A stretch of DNA of 15,018 bases from Gammaproteobacteria bacterium (GTDB lineage Bacteria; Pseudomonadota; Gammaproteobacteria; UBA6429; Thiohalophilaceae), in the NCBI GenBank assembly GCA_024641445.1, contig JAHEDA010000017.1:2226-17243 (forward strand), given 5' to 3'. Positions 1 to 7,756 of the stretch are shown one piece after another (within the stretch, counting starts at the first letter, position 1; each line of letters starts with the position of its first letter). A program made the translations under genes and the position numbers. The notes below the pieces were generated by a model, which made no database searches, had not been told where the DNA came from, and was given only the letters and a program-made list of their open reading frames with translations.

Positions 1-106
1 GGCTTCCATCTACGATGTAAACGGCACGCCGCCCAAACTGTCCACCCGTCCCGGAATGGCTGCGAGTCGAGGTCTTCTTTACAGGGTCTTTAGGTGCTTT
101 ACTCAC
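1..106 (-). CDS. Thiolase (acetyl-CoA acyltransferase), N-terminal fragment
   Basis: This is the first 35 codons of a gene that runs off the low-coordinate edge of the window. It starts with GTG at 106-104, overlapping the fadE stop codon in a GTGA arrangement, and an AAGGAG ribosome site lies at about 120-115. After a basic, disordered leader rich in Lys, Ser and Thr, the translation reads RRAVYIVDGS at the edge. Thiolases of the FadI/FadA/AtoB superfamily typically begin their first beta strand with a VYIVDGxRTPF-like sequence. Position directly after fadE in a translationally coupled arrangement fits a beta-oxidation thiolase that cleaves 3-ketoacyl-CoA with CoA. The active-site Cys lies outside the window, so the subfamily cannot be decided and the call rests on a short stretch plus context. 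Confidence 0.72.
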   Translation of the reverse strand, partial: MSKAPKDPVKKTSTRSHSGTGGQFGRRAVYIVDGS

Positions 107-2361
107 GCCACTTTCTCCTTACCCAGATGGGGAGGGAAGTCATCCACCTGGATTACATCCAGGCGCGCAGCCTCGGCCTGACGAACAATCTCGGCCTCCT
201 GAGGGGTGATGGCCTTCCGTTTAACTGCCTCTTTTAATACCGCCTCCACCCCATGATACTGAGGGTCAAAGTCACTGACGGCAGTGCGAATCTTCTTCTC
301 GAGCGGTTCAGCCGCGATAACCTTACGCAAGGCATCTTCTATGCGACCCACTTGCTCGTCAAGAGATTTAGGGATGTACATCCCCTGCGTCAGGCGGTCT
401 CGTGTGGGTGAAGGATTCAGCAATAATTCAGAGACTTGTCGATCCAGTTTATCATTGGGGGCGCTAAACCACTGCCCCCAAGGGAAGATAACAAAACGAA
501 GGACCCATGCCGCGGGGCGGAAGGGGAAATTTTGCAACAGCCCTTCCATCGCATTTTGAATATTGCACAGGACCTGACGTCCACTCCAGCGCAGTAAAGG
601 GAGATCATCATCCATATGCCCTTGATCGGCATATTGCTTTAATACCGCGGAGCCGAGATAGAGCTGACTCAATATGTCACCGAGGCGGGCAGAGATCATC
701 TCGCGACGTTTGAGCGAGCCCCCCAGAATGAGCAGGGTGGTGTCCGCAAGCAAGGCAAAGGCCGTACTGAGCCGTGTCATCTGTTGATAATAGCGGCGCA
801 CCTTGCGTGGACCGGGCGTTGCAACAAAAAGCGCAGCGGTCAAACCATAATAGAGACTAAACACAAAATTGCGCATAAAAAAGAAGATATGACTGAAGAG
901 CGCACGATCGAACTTTACGAGCGCATTTTTGTAATCGTCATCTGAGGCGGCCTCCATTTCCTTAAAGATGAAGGGATGGCTACGGATTGCACCCTGCCCG
1001 AAGATGATCATGCTTCGAGTCAGTATGTTAGCCCCCTCAACCGTGATACTGATGGGGATGGCCTGATAGGGACGCCCCAAAAAGTTGCGTGGACCAAGAC
1101 ATATCCCGGCACCGCCGAGGACATCCATACCGTCGTTGATGACCTTTCGCATCCCCTCGGTCATGTGATACTTCACAATCGCGGAAATCACCGAGGGTTT
1201 TTCACCCCGGTCGAGAGCCCCCAGGGTGAGGGTGCGTGCGGCATCGAGCATATAGGTAGTCCCTGCAATTCGGGCTAAAGCCTCTTGCACACCTTCAAAT
1301 CGACCCACGGGGGTACGAAACTGACGCCGCACCCGTGCATACCCTCCTACGGCGCGACAGGCGAGTTTGCCAGCGCCTGCACTCAACGCAGGAAGGGACA
1401 CGCCACGGCCATCCGAGAGGCATTCCATCAGCATGCGCCAACCCTGACCAACTCGCTCAGGGCCACCGATGATCCAGTCGATGGGTATGAATACATCCTT
1501 GCCGCTGTTGGGACCATTCATGAACATAATATTCAATGGTACATGGCGATTACCGATATTGACCCCCTGGGTTGATGTGGGGATCAACGCCAGTGTAATA
1601 CCCAGATTTTCCTTTTGACCCAGCAGGTGCTCGGGGTCATACAGTTTGAAGGCGAGTCCAAGAATTGTCGCAACGGGTCCAAGCGTGATGTAACGCTTGT
1701 TCCAGGTAAGACGCATACCCAAGACGTTTTTCTTACCATTGAAGTCCTGTTTGCAGACGATACCGTAATCGGGGATCGCCCCCGCGTCACTTCCCGCCTC
1801 AGGGCTGGTGAGGGCGAAGCAGGGAATATCTTCCCCTCGCGCCAAACGAGGCAGATGATGCTTCTTTTGTTCTTCGGTGCCGTACTCAAGCAGTAATTTG
1901 CCAGGGCCAAGTGAATTCGGCACCATGACTGTCACGGCAGCGGTAATGCTCCGCGTGGCGATCTTCATAACCACTTCCGAGTGGGCAAGGGCGGAAAACT
2001 CAAGTCCACCAAACGACCTGGGTATGATCATACTGAGAAAGCCATTGTTACGGATGTAACTCCAAACCTCATCTGGCAGATCATTCCGATCATGAGTAAT
2101 TTCCCAGTCATGCAACATCGCACAAAGCGTCTCGACCGGGCCATCAATGAAGGCCTGTTCCTCGGCGGTTAGCTTGGGGGCGGGTAGTTGCAGCAATTTT
2201 TGCCAATGAGGTCGGCCACTAAATAGTTCTCCATCCCACCATACTGAACCTGCATCAAGGGCCTCGCGTTCGGTCTGTGACATACGCGGCGTCACCTTGC
2301 GGAACAGTTTCAGAATCGGGCCAGAAATATAGCGTTGCCGCCAATCATGACTTTGTGGCAT
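103..2361 (-). CDS. fadE: Acyl-CoA dehydrogenase FadE
   Basis: FadE catalyses the first beta-oxidation step, FAD-dependent oxidation of acyl-CoA to trans-2-enoyl-CoA. The 752-residue product matches E. coli FadE over nearly its whole length from memory: MSQTEREALDAG near 27-38, the substrate/FAD loop PCFALTSPEAGSDAGAIPD at 180-198, LTWNKRYITL at 218-227, and ITVEGANILTRS at 439-450, whose Glu442 is the expected catalytic base. The C-terminal DUF1974 region follows, with SLKRREMISARLGDILSQLY, and the end IQVDDFPPHL resembles the E. coli tail. It lacks the roughly 60-residue hydrophobic N-terminal segment of E. coli FadE (814 aa), so membrane attachment must differ. The ATG at 2361 lies inside the end of the upstream gene (17-bp overlap), with AAAGGAT about 8 bases before it. 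The downstream thiolase overlaps its stop, so the three genes probably form one operon. Confidence 0.95.
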   Translation of the reverse strand: MPQSHDWRQRYISGPILKLFRKVTPRMSQTEREALDAGSVWWDGELFSGRPHWQKLLQLPAPKLTAEEQAFIDGPVETLCAMLHDWEITHDRNDLPDEVWSYIRNNGFLSMIIPRSFGGLEFSALAHSEVVMKIATRSITAAVTVMVPNSLGPGKLLLEYGTEEQKKHHLPRLARGEDIPCFALTSPEAGSDAGAIPDYGIVCKQDFNGKKNVLGMRLTWNKRYITLGPVATILGLAFKLYDPEHLLGQKENLGITLALIPTSTQGVNIGNRHVPLNIMFMNGPNSGKDVFIPIDWIIGGPERVGQGWRMLMECLSDGRGVSLPALSAGAGKLACRAVGGYARVRRQFRTPVGRFEGVQEALARIAGTTYMLDAARTLTLGALDRGEKPSVISAIVKYHMTEGMRKVINDGMDVLGGAGICLGPRNFLGRPYQAIPISITVEGANILTRSMIIFGQGAIRSHPFIFKEMEAASDDDYKNALVKFDRALFSHIFFFMRNFVFSLYYGLTAALFVATPGPRKVRRYYQQMTRLSTAFALLADTTLLILGGSLKRREMISARLGDILSQLYLGSAVLKQYADQGHMDDDLPLLRWSGRQVLCNIQNAMEGLLQNFPFRPAAWVLRFVIFPWGQWFSAPNDKLDRQVSELLLNPSPTRDRLTQGMYIPKSLDEQVGRIEDALRKVIAAEPLEKKIRTAVSDFDPQYHGVEAVLKEAVKRKAITPQEAEIVRQAEAARLDVIQVDDFPPHLGKEKVA

Positions 2362-3292
2362 GGGTAGTATCCTTTACATTCTTGTTTTGTTTCGATGAGG
2401 ATCCCTTGCGGCCTAGCAGATTTATCCTGAAATAATTCGGCACGCTGGTTTCAGTTTTACCTGGAACTGGAGTTATGTAGCAATCATTCAGATCATTGCA
2501 GTATATATCCCGGCCACGCCAGGGCAGCTTTCGATAAATGCTGACATCGTCCAGTCCAAAGAAGGGGTACTTGATGATGTCAAAGTAGGGCGAGTAGTCA
2601 AAATCCCGCGGGGTAAAGAGCCGTGGATTGCGTTGATAAAGGTGAATCAATCCTTCCTTCGTATGTTCTGCAAAGGGTAATACCGGAAACTGAACCGTCT
2701 GAAAAGCCTCAGCCAGCATGGTCGAACAGACGGTGCGCGTCGCCTGACCCACATTGTGACGAAACAGGGAGGAGCGCCAGCGACGGGGCAGAATTCCATA
2801 GGGAAACATGAAGCGTGCCAAATCGAGTATCTGACGGACATCATAGTTAGTACCCAGGCGACGAATTGTATAGGCAATCACTTTTTGGACATCATGATGC
2901 GAGATGCCTTTCGGACGACAGAGACGGATGTGTGAATCGGAATATTTTTCAACAGTGGAGATTACTGTGCCTTCACCCAACTGTGCCTCGATAATGAGTT
3001 GCGCGTTGAATTCTCCTTTGAAATGCCGTTTTACCCGCTCACGCAAATCCTGATCTTCGATATCGTGCAGGCGGCCGATATAGAGTGCAGTGTGCGTCCA
3101 GGGACTTTGTGTGATGAGCTTGATGACATCCGAGACGTGACTACGCCCTTCAATCAGGATGACGTCACAGGGGCGAAGTTCATGCTTTAGACGGGCGAAA
3201 TCATAGAGCGGTGCGGATTCAATAGGAGAGCGCTCCCGAGTCAACTGCTGTGTGAGCCAGGCTACCAGACGCTTTTTAAGACCGAATTCCAT
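2345..3292 (-). CDS. Permuted papain-fold (YiiX/YebB-like) cysteine hydrolase
   Basis: The 315-residue protein belongs, by motif order, to the circularly permuted NlpC/P60 (papain-like) superfamily that includes YiiX/YebB and poxvirus G6R. In this group the catalytic His precedes the Cys. The visible elements are PCDVILIEG at 41-49 (the usual P-G-D-hydrophobic start), WTHTALYIG at 65-73 with His67, LIIEAQLGEG with Glu102, and TVCSTMLAEAF with Cys189. All three catalytic positions are present, so an active enzyme is expected. Members are proposed to act as amidases, proteases or acyltransferases; the substrate here is unknown. I see no clear signal peptide, although the first 15 residues could form an amphipathic helix. 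ATG at 3292 has GGAG four bases upstream. The last 17 bases overlap fadE, suggesting coupled translation and a lipid-related role (inference). Confidence 0.8.
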   Translation of the reverse strand: MEFGLKKRLVAWLTQQLTRERSPIESAPLYDFARLKHELRPCDVILIEGRSHVSDVIKLITQSPWTHTALYIGRLHDIEDQDLRERVKRHFKGEFNAQLIIEAQLGEGTVISTVEKYSDSHIRLCRPKGISHHDVQKVIAYTIRRLGTNYDVRQILDLARFMFPYGILPRRWRSSLFRHNVGQATRTVCSTMLAEAFQTVQFPVLPFAEHTKEGLIHLYQRNPRLFTPRDFDYSPYFDIIKYPFFGLDDVSIYRKLPWRGRDIYCNDLNDCYITPVPGKTETSVPNYFRINLLGRKGSSSKQNKNVKDTTHATKS

Positions 3293-3303
3293 CTCGCTCC
3301 ATT

Positions 3304-3338
3304 TGCCGTTATCTTTCTTGTGTCTAGGGATAACGGCA
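3304..3338. repeat. 10-bp perfect inverted repeat upstream of the YiiX-like gene
   Basis: TGCCGTTATC at 3304-3313 is the exact reverse complement of GATAACGGCA at 3329-3338, with a 15-base spacer. On the minus strand the second arm ends about 5 bases before the GGAG ribosome site of the YiiX-like gene. No run of T follows in either direction, so it does not look like a simple intrinsic terminator. It could be an operator or a leader hairpin. A second small palindrome, TATAGCTATA, lies at 3353-3362. Confidence 0.65.
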
Positions 3339-3379
3339 TTTCTCAGAATAACTATAGCTATAAGAAGTATACTCTCGAA

Positions 3380-4540
3380 CTAGCTGGATAAGCGCGACTG
3401 TCTCGCCAGCCCCTGTCTGACCACCTCAAAGGCTCGGTCAATGTCCCTAATTTTAGTATAGAAGTGAGGCGAGAGGCGCAGTCCGCCACCCCTCTGTGCA
3501 CAGACGATACCCGCCTGTTGCAAATGAGCAAACAAATGGTCCAGGTCACTGTCCAGCGCTTGGAAAGTTACAATCCCGGCGCGTCGTGCGGCGGGTTGTG
3601 GAGAAAGCAGTCTTAACCCTGGAAAAGACAGTATATGGTCGACGATTTGTTGGGTCCGTTGCTGAAGCTGAGACGCTACTGCGGCCATCCCCATTTCTTG
3701 CAACAGTGAAATACTGGCATCCTGGGCATGGATACCCAGCATATTTGGACTACCGCATTCGAACCGTCTGGCACTGGGGGCAGCTTGCCACTCGTGGCTA
3801 TCAAAATCTAAGGGGTGTTCGCGCATGCGCCAGCCATATTGGTTTAATCTAAGCATGTCGAGTCGCTCAGCCCTGCAATAAGACAGCGCCAAACCCTCTG
3901 GGGCCAGCATCCATTTGTGACCGTCTGCCATGACAAAATCGGCCCCACAGTCTTGAACATTCAAGTCAACGGCACCAACGCTTTGTATCGCATCGACACA
4001 AAACAAGATACCCTTTTTACGGCAGGCCTCACCGAGGCGTTCTATATCCATACGCAAACCACTGGCGTACTGCACCGAGCCTATTGAGAGCAAACGAGCA
4101 GTGCGATCACACGCATCGATTAAAGCTGTCTCGGGGTCTACACCATGAAGCAAAACCTGTCTCACACTGACCCCGTAGCGAGACAAAGGTTCCCATACCA
4201 ATCAATTTGAAGGGAACTCCTGATCACTGATCACAACCGTATCACCGATATTCCACTGTAACCCATGTGCCACGACCGACAGGGCCTCAGAGGTATTTTT
4301 AAGCAAAGCGATTTCATCAGAGCTTCGCACATGAATCAGTGTCTTGAGCCGTTCTCGTAGACGTGACTCGACCGTATTCCAGTTGGGATAATCGCGGGCG
4401 CCCTGGCAGCCATTCTCGATGGCGAAGTTCTTTACCGCATCCACCGTACGTTGTGGCCAGGGTGCCACTGCCGCATGATTTAGATATATTACTGCTGGTG
4501 AGAGTTTGAATTCTGTCGCCAGAAGATATTGAAGGCTCAT
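3380..4540 (-). pseudogene. Class V aminotransferase interrupted by an in-frame TGA
   Basis: This is a PLP-dependent class V aminotransferase (isopenicillin-N epimerase / cysteine-desulfurase-like fold) split in one reading frame by TGA at 4204-4202. The N-terminal part contains YLNHAAVAPWP and KNTSEALSVVAHGL (cofactor pocket) and ends DQEFPSN. After the stop, translation continues in the same frame as LVWEPLSRYGVSV. Relatives usually read EFPSNR-x-VWE, so the TGA sits where Arg is expected, consistent with a CGA-to-TGA transition. Downstream, VDAIQS carries the PLP-ring Asp (codon 183) and DGHKW the PLP Lys (codon 209). I see no SufS-type catalytic Cys loop, so it is unlikely to be a cysteine desulfurase. 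ATG at 4540 is 5 bases after the ribonucleotide reductase stop; a TTG further upstream (4576) would overlap that gene. The rest of the gene is intact, so the lesion is recent, a sequencing error, or read through. Confidence 0.85.
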
Positions 4541-4545
4541 GCGAG

Positions 4546-6369
4546 TCAGTCGGCCTCTCTGTCCAATGTGCAACACTGTATCGCCACGTTAGATTGTACC
4601 CCTGTTTTCTGTAGCAGATTGCCGGTAATTGAATTAGGGCGAAAAACCGTGCAGCCCTTGAGCCCGAGCACGTACGCGTCATCGTATATTGATACAAATT
4701 TATCAAACGGAAGTTCAGCAGACACATTAATTGTTTTTGAGATGGCATTATCAACATAGCGCTGTAGTAATGCCTGCATAGCCAGGTGCTGGTGCGGCGC
4801 CACCTCTTGTGCCAACGAGAAAACGGGATTTTCAATAGACATATTTTGAGCAAGATCGTATGCGTAGTCATTTACCTGAAAGGTTTGATACTCTCCTTTC
4901 GCATCGAGCATTCGCCGCTCGAAAGAGGTTTCGAATATAGGTTCCAGACCACTCGATACATTATTCGCCAATAGACTAATCGTGCCAGCGGGTGCAATGG
5001 CCAGCAAGTGGCTGTTACGTATCCCATGCAGCCGGATACGTTGCCGTAATTCGATGGGCAACTGCCGAATAAACACACCCTGAGTATACGACTCCGCGAC
5101 AAATGCCGGGAAAGGCCCCTTTTCAACCGCCAAATCTACCGAGGTATGATAGGCCGTATCCCGGATCAGGCACATAATATCCTCAACCAGTTTCAATGAT
5201 GCGTCACTACCATATTCCAGATTACACATGGCTAGAAGGTCAGCTAACCCAGTAATCCCCAACCCAATGCGTCGAGTCAAATGAGCCTGCCGTTGCTGTT
5301 CTTCTAATGGGAATCGTGACAGGTCAATAACATTGTCGAGCAATCGCACGGCCGTAGCCGTACATTCTTTCAAGCTGTCGAAATCGATAACAGGCTTTTC
5401 AGAAAAGGCCCCTCGAATAAACTGGGTCAGATTAATAGATCCAAGGTCACATGCCCCATAGGGAGGAAGTGGGATCTCACCACAAGGATTCGTTGCTGAG
5501 ATTTTCTCAAAATAGGCCAGATTGTTTGTTTCGTTAATGCGATCAATAAACAAAACACCGGGTTCTGCATAAGCATAGGCAGCCTGCATAAGCCTACGCC
5601 ATAGATCACGGGCACGAAGTGTCCTGACAACCCGGCATGGCACTGACTCGGCAGAGCCACTCCAGGCCCGAAGAATGGTTTGTCTAGCATCGTTCTGATC
5701 CAGTGGTGCCATTGCCGGAAACACAAGAGGCCAATCCGCATCCTCACCAACCGCGCGCATAAAGTCATCTGTTATGAGTACAGAAAGGTTGAAATTACGA
5801 AGCTCCTTACTATCTTGTTTAGCCGCAATAAAGGCCTCGATATCAGGATGATCGCAACGCAGGGTTGCCATCATGGCGCCACGACGGTTACCGGTGGAGA
5901 GAAGGGTAGCGCACATACTGTCCCATATGCGCATAAAAGAGATTGGTCCTGATGCAATGCCGCCAACGTGCTGCGCTGAGGTACCGGCGGGACGCAAGGT
6001 TGAAAAGTCATAACCAACACCGCCCCCCTGTTGCATAGTCAGGGCGCCCTGCTTGAGGGCATCAAAGATACCACCCATGTCGTCAGGGATGGTCCCCATC
6101 ACAAAGCAGTTAAAGAGGGTGACGTGCTGTGAAACACCGGCCCCTGCCAAGATGCGGCCACCAGGGATAAATTTGAATCCCTCGAAAAGTGAATAAAATT
6201 GTTCAGTCCAGAGCTGTGGTTCAGATTCCAGGGTCGCTAGCGCCTGTGCGACCCTTCGCCAGGTATCGTAAATTGAAGATTCTATAGAGGAGGGTGCAAC
6301 ACCAGCTTGCCGGTATTTGGTCTCCCATATGTATTTTGATACAAGATTAGAAAAAGGCTGATTATTCAT
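4546..6369 (-). CDS. nrdJ: Class II (adenosylcobalamin-dependent) ribonucleotide reductase
   Basis: The enzyme reduces ribonucleotides to deoxyribonucleotides using a radical generated from coenzyme B12, so it works with or without oxygen. The 607-residue product has the reductase barrel motifs: LFNCFV with Cys88 (first redox Cys), NPCGE at 294-298 giving Asn294, the thiyl-radical Cys296 and Glu298, and GACDLGS with Cys307 (second redox Cys). PAGTISLLANNVSSGLEP at 460-477 and NAISKTINV at 541-549 are the phosphate-binding and barrel motifs. Length and sequence favour the short B12-dependent form over class I NrdA, and no nrdB lies beside it. A vicinal Cys pair at 599-600 near the end may serve as the thioredoxin-accessible shuttle. 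ATG at 6369 has no obvious Shine-Dalgarno. The 65-base upstream gap holds an inverted repeat and is too short for a cobalamin riboswitch. Confidence 0.93.
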   Translation of the reverse strand: MNNQPFSNLVSKYIWETKYRQAGVAPSSIESSIYDTWRRVAQALATLESEPQLWTEQFYSLFEGFKFIPGGRILAGAGVSQHVTLFNCFVMGTIPDDMGGIFDALKQGALTMQQGGGVGYDFSTLRPAGTSAQHVGGIASGPISFMRIWDSMCATLLSTGNRRGAMMATLRCDHPDIEAFIAAKQDSKELRNFNLSVLITDDFMRAVGEDADWPLVFPAMAPLDQNDARQTILRAWSGSAESVPCRVVRTLRARDLWRRLMQAAYAYAEPGVLFIDRINETNNLAYFEKISATNPCGEIPLPPYGACDLGSINLTQFIRGAFSEKPVIDFDSLKECTATAVRLLDNVIDLSRFPLEEQQRQAHLTRRIGLGITGLADLLAMCNLEYGSDASLKLVEDIMCLIRDTAYHTSVDLAVEKGPFPAFVAESYTQGVFIRQLPIELRQRIRLHGIRNSHLLAIAPAGTISLLANNVSSGLEPIFETSFERRMLDAKGEYQTFQVNDYAYDLAQNMSIENPVFSLAQEVAPHQHLAMQALLQRYVDNAISKTINVSAELPFDKFVSIYDDAYVLGLKGCTVFRPNSITGNLLQKTGVQSNVAIQCCTLDREAD

Positions 6370-6376
6370 AGTCGAA

Positions 6377-6396
6377 TTGCCACATCATGATGGCAA
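6377..6396. repeat. Bulged palindrome just upstream of nrdJ
   Basis: The 20-base stretch has outer arms TTGCCA (6377-6382) and TGGCAA (6391-6396). It contains the perfect palindrome CATCATGATG at 6383-6392. It lies 7 bases before the nrdJ start codon on the minus strand. A TATAGT hexamer (minus, 6401-6396) overlaps one arm and could be a -10 element, but no good -35 partner is visible. The palindrome could be an operator or an RNA hairpin. It does not match the NrdR-box consensus well. Confidence 0.45.
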
Positions 6397-6434
6397 CTAT
6401 ACTCTGGTTCGAATAGGGAATACCACGAATGGAA

Positions 6435-7247
6435 CTACACTGCCAACTTTGATCCAGAGAAAATCTCTTCGGCGGCCGAGCGCAAGGTATCCTGCAACCC
6501 ATGATCTTTAATGATTACAAAATTAGGGTCTGTGAGACGATTATGCTGTATCGTCTTTTTTGATGTAAGTAAAATTATGTGAATATCTTTGTTTACAGTC
6601 CCTGACATACGCAGGGCAGAGATCAGCGCATTGCCAGGCAAACGTGGTGTTTCCATTCCGGTGATTAAGACATCAAACTTCTCATTGAGCAACATTCCTA
6701 ATGCCTCATACCCATTTGTACTGTATGAGAATCTGATAGGGAAATCTGCAAATGCATTAAGACAAATATCGCGATGTAGATGAGATGTCGCAACCATTAA
6801 GCCATGGAACCGTGTGGTTGCCGCACTCCACAGCGTCTGAAGCTCATTCTGGATATCTGAAAAATCCTGCTTCGCAGTGGTAATTGTAGCGAGACACTTT
6901 CGAATTAAATCGATGAATGACAGCCAAACATTTACCTGCTCTTTCTTTAAATTACCAAGGGCCTCTTCCTGCACGATGTTGAGGTGATCTTCGAATTTAT
7001 GACAGATTGTACTGATAACCGGTAGATTATGTGTGCCTGCACTTCCCTTGAGGCTGTGGACGTGACGGTACAGGTTCTCAAAGTTCTCGTTAAAGCCCTC
7101 AGTAGCTCCCTTCTGCAGAGAAAGGATCAGCGTCTCCATCTCATCCAGGCGATATGGAACCTCCGAAATGAAATTGAGCCGAATATCACGCAGCAGGGCT
7201 TCGATGTTAACATTGCTGTGTGACGAGTCAGATTTTGATGAAGACAT
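6435..7247 (-). CDS. Hpt phosphotransfer protein with degenerate receiver domain
   Basis: The protein (270 aa from ATG 7247) has an N-terminal Hpt domain with RHVHSLKGSAG. The phosphorylatable His is His64, and the following helix reads CHKFEDHL. A linker leads to a receiver-like fold from about residue 147. There the acidic pair of a normal receiver (VDDN) is replaced by VATS, and the phosphoacceptor site reads LITGMETP, with Gly197 where Asp should be. The Thr (LLTSKK) and Lys (VIIKDHG) positions remain. So the Hpt looks active while the receiver cannot take a phosphoryl group by the usual chemistry and probably acts as a docking module. An in-frame TTG at 7262 would add five residues; neither start has a clear ribosome site. 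It may serve the hybrid kinase at 9822-11909, which lacks its own Hpt (inference). Confidence 0.85.
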   Translation of the reverse strand: MSSSKSDSSHSNVNIEALLRDIRLNFISEVPYRLDEMETLILSLQKGATEGFNENFENLYRHVHSLKGSAGTHNLPVISTICHKFEDHLNIVQEEALGNLKKEQVNVWLSFIDLIRKCLATITTAKQDFSDIQNELQTLWSAATTRFHGLMVATSHLHRDICLNAFADFPIRFSYSTNGYEALGMLLNEKFDVLITGMETPRLPGNALISALRMSGTVNKDIHIILLTSKKTIQHNRLTDPNFVIIKDHGLQDTLRSAAEEIFSGSKLAV

Positions 7248-7403
7248 ATTGGTAAGAGTCAATAACAGCAGGAGTCATATAAGATCATATCAACCAAATG
7301 GTGGAATGCAAGCTGCCGAAATCAATATTCCCATGCGACAATTTTGTGCTCGGCTTTGGGCCCTATGTGGTCGTTATAATTCCCGTATAAAATCGAAACC
7401 ATT

Positions 7404-7697
7404 TCATTCGCGGTCAATCACTATATCTGACCATATCTCAGGTTGCCGGGGGATTTCGGTATCACCCATATCGTCACTTATCAAGTCATCGAAAGGGCCG
7501 GACCAATCCTCAGGGGCCGCCTCAGCAATCAACTCGAGCTCGTACCAAGTATCGATATCGATTTCTGAAATTTCACTTTCAAAATACTGTATCTCGACAG
7601 TCCCATCCTGGACATCGTAGGCAACGACCTCAAACAGGCGATCGTCCTCGGTATTGCGATACCAGACGCCCACCTCAGGTTCATATTCGATAGACAT
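7404..7697 (-). CDS. Small acidic protein, DUF6763-type
   Basis: This 97-residue, strongly acidic protein has no signal peptide or membrane segment. It resembles from memory the DUF6763 proteins found in gammaproteobacteria, with VGVWYRNTEDDRLFEVVAYD near the start, then EIQYFESEISEIDIDTWYEL, and an Asp/Glu-rich tail. The pattern of short beta strands around WY...FEVV and EIQYF suggests a small beta-rich fold. Its function is unknown. I chose ATG 7697 because GGGAGG lies about 4 bases upstream; an in-frame ATG at 7724 lacks a ribosome site and would place it near the end of the gene before it. It sits 59 bases after the host-attachment gene and may be cotranscribed with it. Confidence 0.8.
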   Translation of the reverse strand: MSIEYEPEVGVWYRNTEDDRLFEVVAYDVQDGTVEIQYFESEISEIDIDTWYELELIAEAAPEDWSGPFDDLISDDMGDTEIPRQPEIWSDIVIDRE

Positions 7698-7756
7698 GAA
7701 ACCTCCCCGCGCTAATGTGTACATTACCCCTAACCTTGGCGCATATTACAGCCATG

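Noticed and set aside
976..1575. Open frames on the plus strand opposite fadE
   Set aside because: They are antisense shadows of a strongly conserved fadE and have no recognisable sequence.
4202..4204. TGA as a selenocysteine codon
   Set aside because: The expected residue at this site in relatives is Arg, not Cys, and I see no convincing SECIS-like hairpin just downstream.
3380..4540. Cysteine desulfurase (NifS/SufS)
   Set aside because: The C-terminal region lacks the catalytic Cys loop; the motif there reads AQRGGGLRLSPH.
6370..6434. Cobalamin riboswitch before the B12-dependent reductase
   Set aside because: The gap is only 65 bases, far shorter than the aptamer, and the B12-box sequence is not visible.
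7168..7620. 150-codon open frame on the plus strand
   Set aside because: It runs antisense to the Hpt gene and the DUF6763-type gene, both well supported, and its Ser-rich sequence looks like an antisense artefact.
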